DNA from: Trichobilharzia regenti
Lineage: Eukaryota; Platyhelminthes; Trematoda; Strigeidida; Schistosomatidae
Direction: 5' to 3'
Length of the DNA: 64,000 bases
Assembly (NCBI GenBank): GCA_944472135.2
Contig: OX235265.1
Span: 41,947,459-42,011,458 of the forward strand
Shown here piece by piece: positions 31,571-42,399 of this stretch. Below the pieces are notes generated by a model that was not told where the DNA came from, ran no database searches, and saw only the letters and a list, made by a program, of their open reading frames with translations. Within the stretch, counting starts at the first letter, position 1. Each line of letters starts with the position of its first letter. The translations under genes were made by a program, and so were the position numbers.

Positions 31571-33346
31571 ATGCCTGGGTCAAAGAAGGGACAGAGTGTC
31601 TTGGATGCAAACAAGAAAGTAAGTCATGGTGACTTGTCTGTTACTTGTAACGATGTGTCTGATGTTAAGCATGACATGGTTGATGTTATTGTTTCGCCGT
31701 TCAGGGATAATAGGAACATCAAACTCCCTAAATTAGAACCACAGTGTTTTCATGGAAACCCGGCTGTTTGTTTACAGTTTGTAAAGGAGTTTGAGATCAT
31801 GTTGAGTGGTTTTTTATTAAATGATGAATTGAAGTTAATGTATTTGATGAGATATTGCACTAAAGATGCTGCAAGAGCTATACAGTGCTGTACGTTTATG
31901 AAGCCATAAGAGGGCTACTACGAGGCTATGAGCATATGACGTCAAAGGTTTGGAAGACCTTCGATGATTGCAGGGAAATTATTTGAGGCTGTTAAGGGTA
32001 ATGATGATCAATTAGGGGATGACTCCCAGGCACTCACTGAGTTTTTAGATAATTTGCTAATTTACAAGAATGGAATGATTTCGATGAATCGCGTGAGTGA
32101 CCTCAACTCGAGTTTTATACTAGAAGTAATAGCAAGACGTCTACCTACTCGACTGCAAAGGAAGTGGGTGAAGATAAGCTCCCGTATGGAGGATGAGGGT
32201 ATCGAGCCAAAGTTTGATGATATCCTGAAACTGGTAAAGAATAGTGTCAATCAATCGATGAGCAAGTTTGCCAGTATATTGAATCTCACCCCTAGAATAG
32301 AGCAGTCTGAGATCAAAATGCAATCATTGATGACGAGTAGGCCTCAGAGAGGTGGATATCGAGGAGGCTCCATGATGTATAGTAATGCGTATAGACCTAG
32401 TGAGTGTAACAGGTTTCGTAGTACATCCTCAACAGATGAGTTACAAGATGCAAGACAAACACGGCTTTGTTTTACACGTGTGCAAGAGGTGCATACAGAA
32501 GTGAACTGTGAACCAGTGAGCAAGTTCGGTGATAAGCTAAATGTGAAATCAAGGTCTGACTCCGAATTGTGTGACGATAACGGTGCGGTGGAGAAGTCTG
32601 TAGTTGCAACTGGTAGGCCACTGTTGAATAGAGTGTCACAGAATAGAGTTACTGCTTCAGGGTGCAGTTCTGACTCCAAAAGTTTACAAAGTATAACTAG
32701 TCAGAGTGAAGATATAAAACCTTTAATGATTTGTGAGGAGGAGCCAAAATTGTCTACTTCTGTTATTAAAGAGTTTGAAAATGATGAAGTTGACGGTAAA
32801 TTGAATATTTGTGGTAATGATCATGATAGTGCAGTTTTGTCTTTGGTTGATCATGATGAAATGGGGGGAATGCCTACTACCGCTAAGTTAAATAAAGGTT
32901 CTGTACAACCTGAACGTGAAGTAGAATTAAATGCAGTTGCAGAAGGCATGCATACTTGTCAAACCGTCAGTGTAATTGATCAGAGTGAAGCCCACCTATC
33001 ATCAGATGCTAGTGCTAAAGCGGAGCTGATAGTAAAAGACAGCAGTGGTGGTGGTCTTGTAGGTAGACCAATTACTGAAAGTCGAGCAACAACAGCTTTT
33101 GATCCACTGCTAAGTTCATCAACTGATATCAATCAGTCGTCGTTGGTGTTGTCATCCACAATGAGAAGGACGCCCATCAACTCAAGTATCTTGTGCAATG
33201 ACTATGATAGTATTGGTGCATTTGCAAAGACGAAAGATATTGCTCAGTTTAGTGGAGCGACTTTATTGCATATCCCCTCAATGACGCTTGTTGCTATGTT
33301 GCTATTGGTTTCAAGTGGCCTTGGTTTTCGGGGAAGATTTAACTGA
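31571..33346 (+). pseudogene. BEL/Pao-like gag pseudogene (copy L)
   Basis: Homologous to the intact gag at 49446-51401 (shared MPGSKKGQSVLDAN start, NIKLPKLEPQCF, ARAIQCC, FGRPSMIAGKLFEAV). Two in-frame nonsense changes, at about 31907 (Lys codon to TAA) and 31956 (Leu codon to TGA), split it into 112- and 460-codon parts in the same frame. Homology to the complete element stops at about 33270, after the codons for QFSG; the last ~28 residues (ATLLHIPSMTL...) come from unrelated sequence. No protease or RT follows. Confidence 0.85.
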
Positions 33347-33419
33347 TGTAATATTGCGTAGACATAACCTCAGGCTCATAGGTGAAAAATTATAATCCTG
33401 GAATAAAGACAAGTTGTTT

Positions 33420-34190
33420 AGAAGGTGAGGAGGGCATTATTTTTCAGTTTATTTGTATATATACTATTGTGTATCGAGTTGCACTGAGTTCTTAGTGCAT
33501 TCCTTTTCATTAAGTTCATTTTCATTAAGTGTAGTAATGAAGAATGGAATTTCTTCCACATCAGTGTTATTTAATTGAAGTTTTAATCTTAGTAGGCCCT
33601 TGAAGGAATAAATTCGGTACGGAGAACTCCTGTGGAAACCGAAAGCACTTTTAGTTTACTAAATCTTACTGACTCCCTGTATAAATTTGATCTGTCAAGT
33701 GTTTATGTAAAGTCTGCTGGTGTATTCAGTAAAGTAAAAGTTGTAGTGCTTAACTCCTAGACTTGTTGTAGTCATTGGTATTGCCAGAATACTACTTACT
33801 CGTTTTATGCAGCCGAAGTATTCAATTCTCATTTTATTGTGGAAATAGTATATTGCCTGCAAAAGTAGTGCGTCAGTTTACGAGTTTCATCAAGCCAACA
33901 GAATGTTTTCTGTTCACTGAATACTGTTTGCGAATTATCCGAGAAAACACATTTCCGAGCGGGATGTAATACAAAGCTGAATTCTTAAACTGTCATCCTT
34001 ATAACAGTTCAATTCAATCACACATATAATAATATGATAGTCTGTAATTGACTTCAAAGACTTATCAGGGAATATTCTTATCACCTTACGGTTTGCTGAT
34101 GATATTGTCCACCTAGACTATGAGAAGTAACCCCTGATGCTGTAAAATATAAAAATAATACCGGTGTTTGATTATAGGTGTCCGCGTTCT
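33420..34190. other. Non-coding stretch, no gene recognised
   Basis: Directly follows the breakpoint of the gag pseudogene. No pol-like (protease, RT, integrase) motif is visible in any frame. Confidence 0.45.
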
Positions 34191-34194
34191 ATCT

Positions 34195-34480
34195 CATCAG
34201 CAAAGCAGTATAATATGGCGAGTGCTGTTGAGGTTACGCATAAATGTTTAGGTGGGGAGGGTTAGTTGGCCTTCAAGGTAGGGAAGCTGAATAGGTTGAG
34301 ATGGCTAGAACACGTGCTGGCATACTAAGCCATCGCCTTCCTCCAGGGACAATGCTGACCAGCACATGTTAAGGTTTAAAATGCGTTTGGGTCGGTCAAG
34401 TGAAAAAGTGATATCGGTTCATAAAATTGTTGACAGTCGGCTGGAAGAAATACCGAAGATGTGACTGCAAATCTTTGGTA
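34195..34480 (+). pseudogene. RTE/SR2-like RT C-terminal fragment, highly decayed
   Basis: KLNRLRWLEHVLAY, then AIAFLQGQC in pieces, followed by a W..KK-like stretch, is a mutated form of the LHRLRWLGHVLRMP block seen intact at 19.8 kb. Several stops. Confidence 0.6.
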
Positions 34481-35029
34481 CTGGTACTGGTGCATTCACT
34501 CTGTGTAATCTCACATATCTATTCAACTCATGTTTTTCCTTGTCATTATTTATTTTCCCTCACATTTTCTCTCGTTAAACTTCCATTTAGTTTTATGTCT
34601 CTACCTTCGTGTGCTACATGGAATATGGTAAATTAAACAGGTGGACTTCTCTGCAAACTCATACTGGAAGCTACTCAGAATGACAGTCTGTGCGTAACTA
34701 AATGCGAAACATTGATAAACGATCTCCAAAATTTCAACAAATGATAAGTGTAGTTCATAATCTTGCTCTTTGTCAAATGAAAAATTGATACCTTTCGGTA
34801 ATCTCTTCTTCCACCCGGGACTCGTCTCCTACTTTGCAACTGGATTTGTGCTTTGTCACATTTGTACTTAGTTTTCGGTCATTCAGCATTCGCCGTTGCT
34901 GTTGACTCAGCGCCTAGATGACTTTAGTTGAATAAGGTTTCGATCGTGCAAACACGGGTCCTGGGCAGTTGATTGGTTGCATTATCATTTCTCAAATGGA
35001 ATGCAGCATACTGTATATTAGGGTAAATC

Positions 35030-35930
35030 TTCTACCTCGCCTGCTGGAGCTGGTGTTCCTCAGGGTATTGTTATCTCTCTTTTTCTTTTTTCTCTCTCGT
35101 CTGACATGACCTTTCTCTTTCTAATGAGAGCAACTTCGTCAAATATGCTGGTGATCTGACCGTCTCACTTCCTGTCATGTTACAATGTGACTGCAGCAAA
35201 CTTAACTGCTTCCTGTCTGTAGTCTAAGGTACGTGGTCTTACGTTAAATCCCTCTAAATGTCAGGCAGCTAACTTTCCCCTCACTCATAAGCGTGAACTG
35301 CGAAAACTGTGTCGTTCACAAGATGCTTGTATCAAAGAGGACACTGAAACAGAAACTAAGTCTAACATAAAATACCTTGGAGTAAATCTATCCTCTGGTC
35401 TTTCTTGGTCATTCTATATCTTGTCGATTTCTAAGAAAACCTTCAGTCTAGGTTACCATGTTATGTAGTCAAGACAGTCAAGAATCATTCAACCTCTCTT
35501 TTTACAACTTGTTAACTCTTGCATTGGTCTTTACTGCTCCCCCTTATTCTTTCCTGAATTACTCAAAAACGACTATGTCGTATTGTGTAGGGTATTAAGG
35601 TTGTCATTAGGGCAAGTGGTGTACCATTTCGTCAACTCGTTAATGCATTAGTTAAAAGACATCTAAACTCATGCGAGAAATGGTCTAAATCTATACTGTC
35701 TAACCCTCAACACCCCTTCTATTCTCAGCTCTTCCCTTTAATTTCATCTGATGGAACCAGAAGTCGGAATAAAAGATTATGTGATCGTTTTTGGAATTAA
35801 GTAATACCAAAAATTGTTGTCGTTTTCATTGCCAGCAGTGTGGAACGTCACAAATCGAACTGCTACACTTCTGTGCTGAGTTCCATGTTAAAACTCAGTC
35901 AGTCAGCTTTGTCACTACAAATGCGTAGTG
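35030..35930 (+). pseudogene. CR1-like RT fragment (core + C-terminus), decayed
   Basis: Shifted frames give AGVPQGIVIS (RT box), NFVKYAGDLTVSLP (catalytic YADD changed to YAGD), then NSCIGLYCSPLFFPE, VVIRASGVPFRQLVNALVKRHLNSCEKWSKSILSNPQHPFYSQLFPLISSDGTRS. The last part is a diverged copy of the tail encoded at 5908-6369. Many stops and frame changes. Confidence 0.75.
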
Positions 35931-36184
35931 TCACAACTACCTAGTGTTAATTAGCTTAAACAATTATTCATGCCGTTTCCTAAGTACTCTATGCATTTCC
36001 CGATTCCTTAAACTGTCCAGATAAAGTGCACCGAAGAGGAAAACATAAACCAAAAGTCAGTAACACGGACGTAAGAAATGGTGTGAATAGAAGTGAATGA
36101 GACGAGTGACCTTTTATCCCTGTAGTACGCTTAAGTAAAATACTCATGTATATGAATGAGGCAAAAAGTTGTGTGACTGACTTG

Positions 36185-36330
36185 ATATGATGATGAGCAA
36201 TAGTTTGTGCTCAAAACGCCACCAAGTAATATTGCTCTCCAACACTATGTGATTTACCAAAATAAAATCGTATCCATAATGGAGTTATACTCTACCACAG
36301 TGCCCAAGTTTTATGCTTATATCAAAAATA
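36185..36330. repeat. One-armed relative of the 21.76-21.99 kb foldback
   Basis: tgatgagcaatagtttgtgctc and aaaataaaatcgtatccataatggagttatactctacca match the right arm at 21895-22010. The inverted partner and (AT)n loop are absent. Confidence 0.55.
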
Positions 36331-36799
36331 CTTGTCTTGTGCGTTATGTGTCTCCTAATTGTTTCATTTTTGTCTTCCTCATTGCAGGTTGTCAGTCTCC
36401 GTAGACATTCTACTAGATGTCGTCATGCATAGTGTCTGCAAGAAGTCTTTCAATACATCTACCTCCCGCAAAGTTATTGTTACGATGCCTTTAAATCATT
36501 TACATTTGGCCGTAATACAATTAGTGTGCTAATATTACTGATGCAATGACATGCAAGACTTGTACATGTTACTGTGAAGCTAGTTTGTAATAACATTCCC
36601 TCCATAGTAAATAGAATGCTTGTGATAACAATCCGTCATTATCTTTTCATTGTGTTGATAGTTGCGTATATATTAGAAAAAAGCTAACCTTGTCGTATCA
36701 GTTCTCTAAATTACAATCACTAAGTGCCCATACCTCTGCTGAATACCAAGTGCTACTCGTGGCCCATGAATTACTTATTACTGCATTCGTAAATAGCTA

Positions 36800-37201
36800 T
36801 CAAACTGTTATTACATGGAGTATTGAGACAGAAGGCGTATGAAATTTAGATATTAGTGTGTATCTGAAGTTAACGACACAATATATATGTGCATGTTTCA
36901 TTTCCAAACTAGAGAATTTTATAGGGTAATGTAGGGGTGAGCGCAGTAAGTTAATATTGTATTCTTTACTGCATCCATCTTGTATGAGTGGAATGCTTCT
37001 ATTCAATTTTCGGCGAAGCTTCAATATCACCCTACAGGGTTTCTTCAATGCACTCTCATAAGGAATAATACTTGGCACTGAGGAATCCAGCCAAAAGCAT
37101 TTGTGACACAGTCGAATGACTTTTTCAACTAAAAGCGGTAATACTGATATTAGGTGTGATTTATCTGTAAACTGAGGGACTCTGGTGTAACACAGCACCA
37201 T
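36800..37201 (-). CDS. Unrecognised 133-codon open frame
   Basis: The longest repeat-free open frame between 33.4 and 40 kb. The predicted product contains KVIRLCHKCFWLDSSVPSIIPYESALKKPCRVILKLRRKLN and has no signal peptide, obvious domain or long hydrophobic segment. There are no clear splice sites or paralogue in the window. It could be chance, an old element fragment, or an exon. Confidence 0.15.
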   Translation of the reverse strand: MVLCYTRVPQFTDKSHLISVLPLLVEKVIRLCHKCFWLDSSVPSIIPYESALKKPCRVILKLRRKLNRSIPLIQDGCSKEYNINLLRSPLHYPIKFSSLEMKHAHIYCVVNFRYTLISKFHTPSVSILHVITV

Positions 37202-38034
37202 ATCCCAGCAGGGTATTGTGTGTTTTACAGGTACAAGTAGAATTCATGGACTGAGCATTTGTTAAATATGGAGGCGACCCATTGAGTCACTTACACGAAA
37301 GGCTGATGAAATGCGATACCTTACACACGCACTTTCAGATGTAGGCATGTGTCACTCCACATGAACTCTGGGCCATATCGAGTAGGCATTCCTTTAAATC
37401 TACTCTACCCTGTGCGCTTAATTATTGTTCGTTTATGTGATGACTTGGTGCGTTTCCTAGTTTGCCTATAATTACGGAATGTACATTATATTAACGAACA
37501 CAAATTTTGTGAAAACCAGTGGTGTTCCTTCTCTAGTCTTAATTGATGTCACATTGATTGACACGATTAAAGGAATAGATTGTAACGTGGTGTTTTCTGT
37601 AGCTGCGAAACGTAGATACCTAGTTTCGAATTGACATCATCCGTCTGATCCTATTAACCTATGGGTATGGTTCATCCTTCATGATAAAACTAGAACTCAG
37701 AAGTAGACTGTCTTTGACAGATCTAGTTTTACTTTGTGACCAACTGGTGAGTCACCTGGTGTTGTGGTAGTAAAAAAACAACTCCAAACCTTAGTATTTT
37801 CTAGATATGAACATATTTACTTACTGTGGCGACAATTTAATCTTAGGGATATTAACCTTTACTTAGTAATTTGGATCCGAAAGTAAACGCCATGTTACTA
37901 AGTTATTCAAAAGACAGAATGATAAGTGAAACAGTACTCGGATACTTATTCTAACGAAAACGAATAATGATAATCGTTTAGCCTACCAATATGCCGCTTA
38001 CTTTCAGTCTTAATTCAAAGACAAATTTAATTGC

Positions 38035-38588
38035 ATGGAGGATTTAATCATGAGCTGACATCAGTTAGAGAACCACTGGAAAACCTGGGAGTACTGGACA
38101 GCCGTTTCGTCCTAGTTTGGGACTCCTCAGCAGTACGCACCCACCGGGATTCGAACCCAGGACCTTCTGGTTACAAGGCGAGCTCGTAGACCATTGAGCC
38201 ACTGGGACCCGATCCAGTGGTCCTTGAATTCTAACTTGTGCCAGTTCACGACATAGCGCGACCACTTCGCAATGTCTTCTTCGATGAGTTACTGCCTCAT
38301 CTTCGACCTGCTGTACCCTACTGGTCACGGCTTCCCACTAGAACCCCAGGTTAACTGCCCGAATAGGGCCAGTCACTAGTGAGCATCAGATGAATTTTCA
38401 AGTATTGGTTTTTGTAGGGATTTTGTTTGATTGCATGGAGGATTTGATCATGAGCTGACATCAGTTAGAGAACCACTGGAAAACCTGGGAGTACTGGACA
38501 GCCGTTTCGTCCTAGTTTGGGACTCCTCAGCAGTACGCACCCACCGGGATTCGAACCCAGGACCTTCTGATTACAAGGTGAGCTCGTG
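38035..38588 (-). repeat. Hammerhead SINE, tandem 1.4-mer (minus orientation)
   Basis: The junction phrase ttgcatggaggattt recurs exactly 400 bases apart (38031 and 38431), giving the unit length. tRNA-like head with GGGTTCGAATCCC on the minus strand near 38145-38157. Ribozyme-like core, inverse complement of CTGAGGAGTCCCA...GGACGAAAC, at about 38104-38130. Confidence 0.85.
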
Positions 38589-39049
38589 AGCTCATGATTA
38601 AATCCTCCATGCAATCAAACAAAATCCCTACAAAAACCAATACTTGAAAATTCATCTGATGCTCACTAGTGACTGGCCCTATTCGGGCAGTTAACCTGGG
38701 GTTCTAGTGGGAAGCCGTGACCAGTAGGGTACAGCAGGTCGAAGATGAGGCAGTAACTCATCGAAGAAGACATTGCGAAGTGGTCGCGCTATGTCGTGAA
38801 CTGGCACAAGTTAGAATTCAAGGACCACTGGATCGGGTCCCAGTGGCTCAATGGTCTACGAGCTCGCCTTGTAATCAGAAGGTCCTGGGTTCGAATCCCG
38901 GTGGGTGCGTACTGCTGAGGAGTCCCAAACTAGGACGAAACGGCTGTCCAGTACTCCCAGGTTTTCCAGTGGTTCTCTAACTGATGTCAGCTCATGATTA
39001 AATCCTCCACGCAATCAAACTAAATCCCTACAAAAACCAATACTTGAAA
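38589..39049 (+). repeat. Hammerhead SINE unit, plus orientation
   Basis: Nearly exact inverse complement of the neighbouring minus unit. tRNA-like A box near 38842-38860, B box GGGTTCGAATCCC at 38888-38900, ribozyme-like core 38915-38941 (CTGAGGAG, stem GTCC/GGAC, GAAAC). The core pattern CUGANGAGUCCCAAA.UAGGACGAAA is that of schistosome Sm-alpha hammerheads. The stem III partner and cleavage site could not be placed with confidence by eye. Confidence 0.85.
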
Positions 39050-40213
39050 ACAAATTTAATTGCCCAATAAATTAATAGTTTCAGAAGACTGCTCTACTCC
39101 TGTCCTTGAAATACTTTACCCGATCGTGTTTTACTTCAGAATATATGTATACTGGCCAGCTGATGTTGCTTATCTAGTTACACTGTTTTTCAGTTACAAT
39201 GTCCCATCTATTTCCTACCAGACAGAACATCCCTTAAACCATCAACGAGTTACCATCATTTCTAAATAAATAACCTTAACTATTCGCATGTAAACGATGC
39301 TATAAACTTTATCACTTACGTGATGTTTCAAATTCCGATTAATCAGTTCTCCCTTACATGAGCACCTGTTTCAATTTTAACGGATAGTTCTAACCTTTGA
39401 CTACTGAATTAGTACGTTTCATTATATACCATCCATACGAAATATAGGTACCGATAATAATTACTGCTAACAGATTTATTACGAGAATGTACTCCATATT
39501 GACGACAATATTCCTCAGGGGCGGACGTATTTTCTAAACGCGCTACTCAATACAACACATGACCCTAACCACATAACTCTGTAGCTCACAACATTCTATG
39601 AAGTTAGTAGTGACTATTAACAAGTAGAATGTCTCTTTGAGGTATAGAGAATACATTTATTAGTGATTCAATACAAAATCAACGATACTGGAAACCACTT
39701 CCTTCAGCGAAGAATCCCACGAGGTCACTGAAACTACAGATTGGCTAAAAAGAAAACATGGATGCACAGGATGTATACATGAATATAACTACCAATATAG
39801 TATCAACGAGATAGTACAGTAAGAATTGATGAAACTTTATATCAATGTGCGATTACATCAGTCACTATTTTTGACACAAGTGGATATTTAGACAAAGTAA
39901 TAAGAAGACGTAATTTGTCCGAGTCGTGTAGTGTTGTTTTTGTGCAACACATTTTGGACAATCTGGTCATGCATGGACTTGTTATAGGAATACATATGAA
40001 ATTAATACAGTTAAAAGTTTGGAAAATAAATTTAGGTGGAATTAAAACCACATACTGAAGGTCAAAAAAACAATGAAAATTACTAAACCAAATATCTGCG
40101 GTACTAGTAAATCCACCCTGACTAGTTACAAAACGAAGTTTAACAAAGGTTTCGTGTGATGACGAATAGTCTTGGAATTCACAAAAGTGGTTTAAACTTC
40201 CTAATCACACTTC

Positions 40214-40218
40214 GGTTC
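40214..40218. other. Target-site duplication, left (GGTTC)
   Basis: Identical to 62108-62112, immediately outside the last LTR; 5 bp is the usual duplication for Ty3/gypsy integrases. Confidence 0.9.
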
Positions 40219-40747
40219 TGATATGTATCCACATATATATATTTATGTGTGTGTGTGCATGTTGGTCTCTCTTTCTGTTTGCTCGGTTAGTCTGTGACCA
40301 CTTCACTTGTATGAACTTGTCTCCTTTATCAATGTATATTCTCCTTATATTATATTATATATAATATGAGTGTTTGTTGACAGTCCGTTGCTTAGTGACA
40401 TATATCCATATATGTTTGTTGACATGTCTGCTATATTCGCTATGTATAATTGGATCGACACTCCATTATAATTAGCCATTCATGTTAAGACTGTCTAATG
40501 ATTTTTCCCACGCTTGTCTGAATTATTTATATATATTCGCATTCACAATTTGTGTGAACTACTTTACTTTACAACTACTTTACTTACTTACCACTTTGGT
40601 GTGAGACCATTTATTTTCGTCTCCTTGTGTTTGGACAATAGAAGTATCATCGCAAACCTAGTGGTCTTCTGATTTCCGCCTTCTCGCGTCAGGACTATTA
40701 GTTTCTCGACCAGTCCATAACAATAACCTAGCGACGAGTACATAACA
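40219..40747 (+). repeat. LTR 1 (left terminal)
   Basis: TG...CA bounded, preceded by the left TSD. A TATA-rich stretch at 40346-40367 is the best promoter candidate for transcription of the array. No AATAAA was seen, so the polyadenylation signal is unclear. Confidence 0.93.
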
Positions 40748-40866
40748 ATTTGTCGACGGGGAAACTAGTACATAACAATTTGGCGACGGGGAAACTAGAA
40801 CATAACAATTTGGCGACGGGGAAAACTACTATTAACCACACAGCAGCAACAACATAACAATTTACT
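40748..40866 (+). promoter_or_regulatory. Leader with reiterated primer-binding-site junction
   Basis: Three ~30-base units, each TACATAACA (the LTR terminus) + ATTTGGCGACGGGGAAA. The first unit, directly after the LTR, has TTGTCGACGGGG; the second and third have TTGGCGACGGGG. TGGCGACGGGGAAAC, placed 3 bases after the LTR, fits a tRNA primer-binding site; the donor tRNA is not identified. Confidence 0.7.
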
Positions 40867-42399
40867 ATGGATCCTATTAAATTGGAATTATTGTTTGAAC
40901 GACAAATGAAATTAATGGAAATGTTCGTCAACCAACAGACTGGTCCAGCTCCACCTTCAAGCAATCCCAATCATACCATGCTACCATCTGTCGACGGAAT
41001 TGTGAACAGTATTTCACAGTTCAATTATGACCCAGAGGCTAATGTCACTTTTGACACATGGTATCAACGTTATGAGGATTTATTCACTGTTGATCTCGCC
41101 TCACAAGACGATGCCTGGAAGGTGCGAGTTTTGCTACGTAAATTGGGTCCGGCAGAATATGAACGGTACTGCAACCTAATTTTACCACAGAAACCACGTG
41201 ACAATTGTTTCGATGATACAATAAAGTTGCTGCGTGAACATTTCGGAGACCACTCCTCATTATTCAGTATACGTTATCGTTGCCTCAAGCTGGCAATGAA
41301 TGAAAATGATGATTTTCTTACTCACGTTGGCACAGTCAACCGAGAATGTGAGAGATTTCGACTCAGGTCCTTAACAGATGATCAGTTCAAAGCCTTGATT
41401 CTCATATGCAGTCTCCAATCTCCTCGTTTCACAGATATCCGAACTCGACTGCTCAATCAGCTAGAACAAAATCCCAAGTTAACATTACATGACATAGCTG
41501 ATGAATATCAACGGCTGATTAATCTGCAGAAAGACACACACCTGGTCGAATCAACACCTCCGAGAAGCTCTGATATTCGTGCATTACGAAAGAGCAAAAA
41601 TCTCTCATCATCTACTCCTGACCCACCTTCTTCTAATGTTCCGCGGAAATCTACAGATACTCGTCCAACTTCACAAAATACGACAAAGAAGACCCCTCCA
41701 TCACCATGCTGGCACTGTGGCGCGTGGCACTTTGTAAAGTCTTGTCCATACAAAAATCATCGTTGCAGCAAGTGCAAGATCATCGGTCACAAAAATGGTT
41801 TTTGTCAGCCACGCAAACCCAGATGTCGAAATCCAGCGAAAGCTCGACAAACTGTTGGTCCTGAATCCCCCAAAAAGTCATTGAGTCTACGCGCAACCCG
41901 TCAAGTCACAACACCAGCTATGCGAAAATATCTTGATCTTCAGATGAATGGTCATGATGCACGTCTGCAGTTAGATACCGCCTCTGATACTACTGTTATA
42001 TCAGAGAAACTTTGGAATTATATAGGCAGACCACCTATCACCAATACTTCCCAGTCTCTTGTCAGCGCCTGTGGTGGGCAGCTCAAACTAATTGGTGAAC
42101 TCAAATGTTCTGTTTCCTTCCGCAATACCAAATTCACAGGAATTTGTAACGTCACAAAGAATGATTTAAATGTTTTGGGACTTGATTGGTTCGATCGTTT
42201 GCATCTGGCTGATGTCCCACTAAATTCGCTATGCAATGCAGCCAAGAAGCATAAAATGTTAGACAATTCCGGACGGAGCCGAAGCCGCAAACCCAACAAT
42301 CAGACGAAACGACAGGCGTCAACAACAAGCCCAAAGGTCCCAGATAAACCCCCAGGTAAACATCCTACTAATCATCCATTTTCTCAAAAGGGGAGGTGA
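40867..42399 (+). CDS. Gag-protease, array unit 1
   Basis: 510 residues. Residues 50-225 form a Ty3/gypsy-type Gag region of the K02A2.6-like/DUF7083 kind (FNYDPEANVTFDTWYQRYEDLF, then an all-helical capsid-like segment). Two zinc knuckles: Cys281, Cys284, His288, Cys293 and Cys300, Cys303, His308, Cys313. Retropepsin: catalytic DTAS at 370-373 in LQLDTASDTTVIS and the NVLGLDW flap-side motif at 435-441. A basic, proline-rich tail (460-510) ends SQKGR, coded by the polypurine tract. Expected to assemble capsids, bind RNA and self-cleave. In an autonomous relative, RT would follow the protease; here the frame ends in the next LTR. Protein identical to unit 6. Confidence 0.95.
   Translation: MDPIKLELLFERQMKLMEMFVNQQTGPAPPSSNPNHTMLPSVDGIVNSISQFNYDPEANVTFDTWYQRYEDLFTVDLASQDDAWKVRVLLRKLGPAEYERYCNLILPQKPRDNCFDDTIKLLREHFGDHSSLFSIRYRCLKLAMNENDDFLTHVGTVNRECERFRLRSLTDDQFKALILICSLQSPRFTDIRTRLLNQLEQNPKLTLHDIADEYQRLINLQKDTHLVESTPPRSSDIRALRKSKNLSSSTPDPPSSNVPRKSTDTRPTSQNTTKKTPPSPCWHCGAWHFVKSCPYKNHRCSKCKIIGHKNGFCQPRKPRCRNPAKARQTVGPESPKKSLSLRATRQVTTPAMRKYLDLQMNGHDARLQLDTASDTTVISEKLWNYIGRPPITNTSQSLVSACGGQLKLIGELKCSVSFRNTKFTGICNVTKNDLNVLGLDWFDRLHLADVPLNSLCNAAKKHKMLDNSGRSRSRKPNNQTKRQASTTSPKVPDKPPGKHPTNHPFSQKGR

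Larger units (their letters stand above)
38021..39063. mobile_element. Composite inverted hammerhead-SINE insertion with 14-bp direct repeats
   Basis: Contains a 1.4-mer of ~400-bp units in minus orientation (38035-38588), then one full unit plus ~60 bases in plus orientation (38589-39049). acaaatttaattgc occurs at 38021-38034 and at 39050-39063, immediately outside the composite, consistent with one target-site duplication for the entire structure. The 5-6 inner bases of the left repeat could belong to the element, so the duplication is 8-14 bp. The next ~980 bases to the right (39064-40213) hold no recognised gene. Confidence 0.8.

Noticed and set aside
31964..33346. 460-codon frame as an independent gene
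   Set aside because: It is the downstream part of the BEL-like gag pseudogene, in the same frame as 31571-31909 and separated from it by two nonsense changes.
38842..38915. tRNA genes at 38.15, 38.85, 16.15, 15.2 and 27.15 kb
   Set aside because: A- and B-box-like sequences are present, but the heads continue into SINE bodies, lack consistent cloverleaf pairing and recur with the same flanks.
38065..38980. Identical 87-codon frames on opposite strands (38065-38328 and 38717-38980)
   Set aside because: They are the two arms of the inverted SINE composite, not genes.
40728..40970. Antisense frames opposite each leader and gag start (80-122 codons, varying between units)
   Set aside because: They are shadows of the leader repeats and the gag start; their length changes simply follow the leader deletions, and no independent start context or domain is seen.
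41508..42334. Recurrent antisense frames of 60, 81 and 93 codons within every unit
   Set aside because: Same-position complements of the conserved gag-protease coding strand; repeated only because the unit is repeated.
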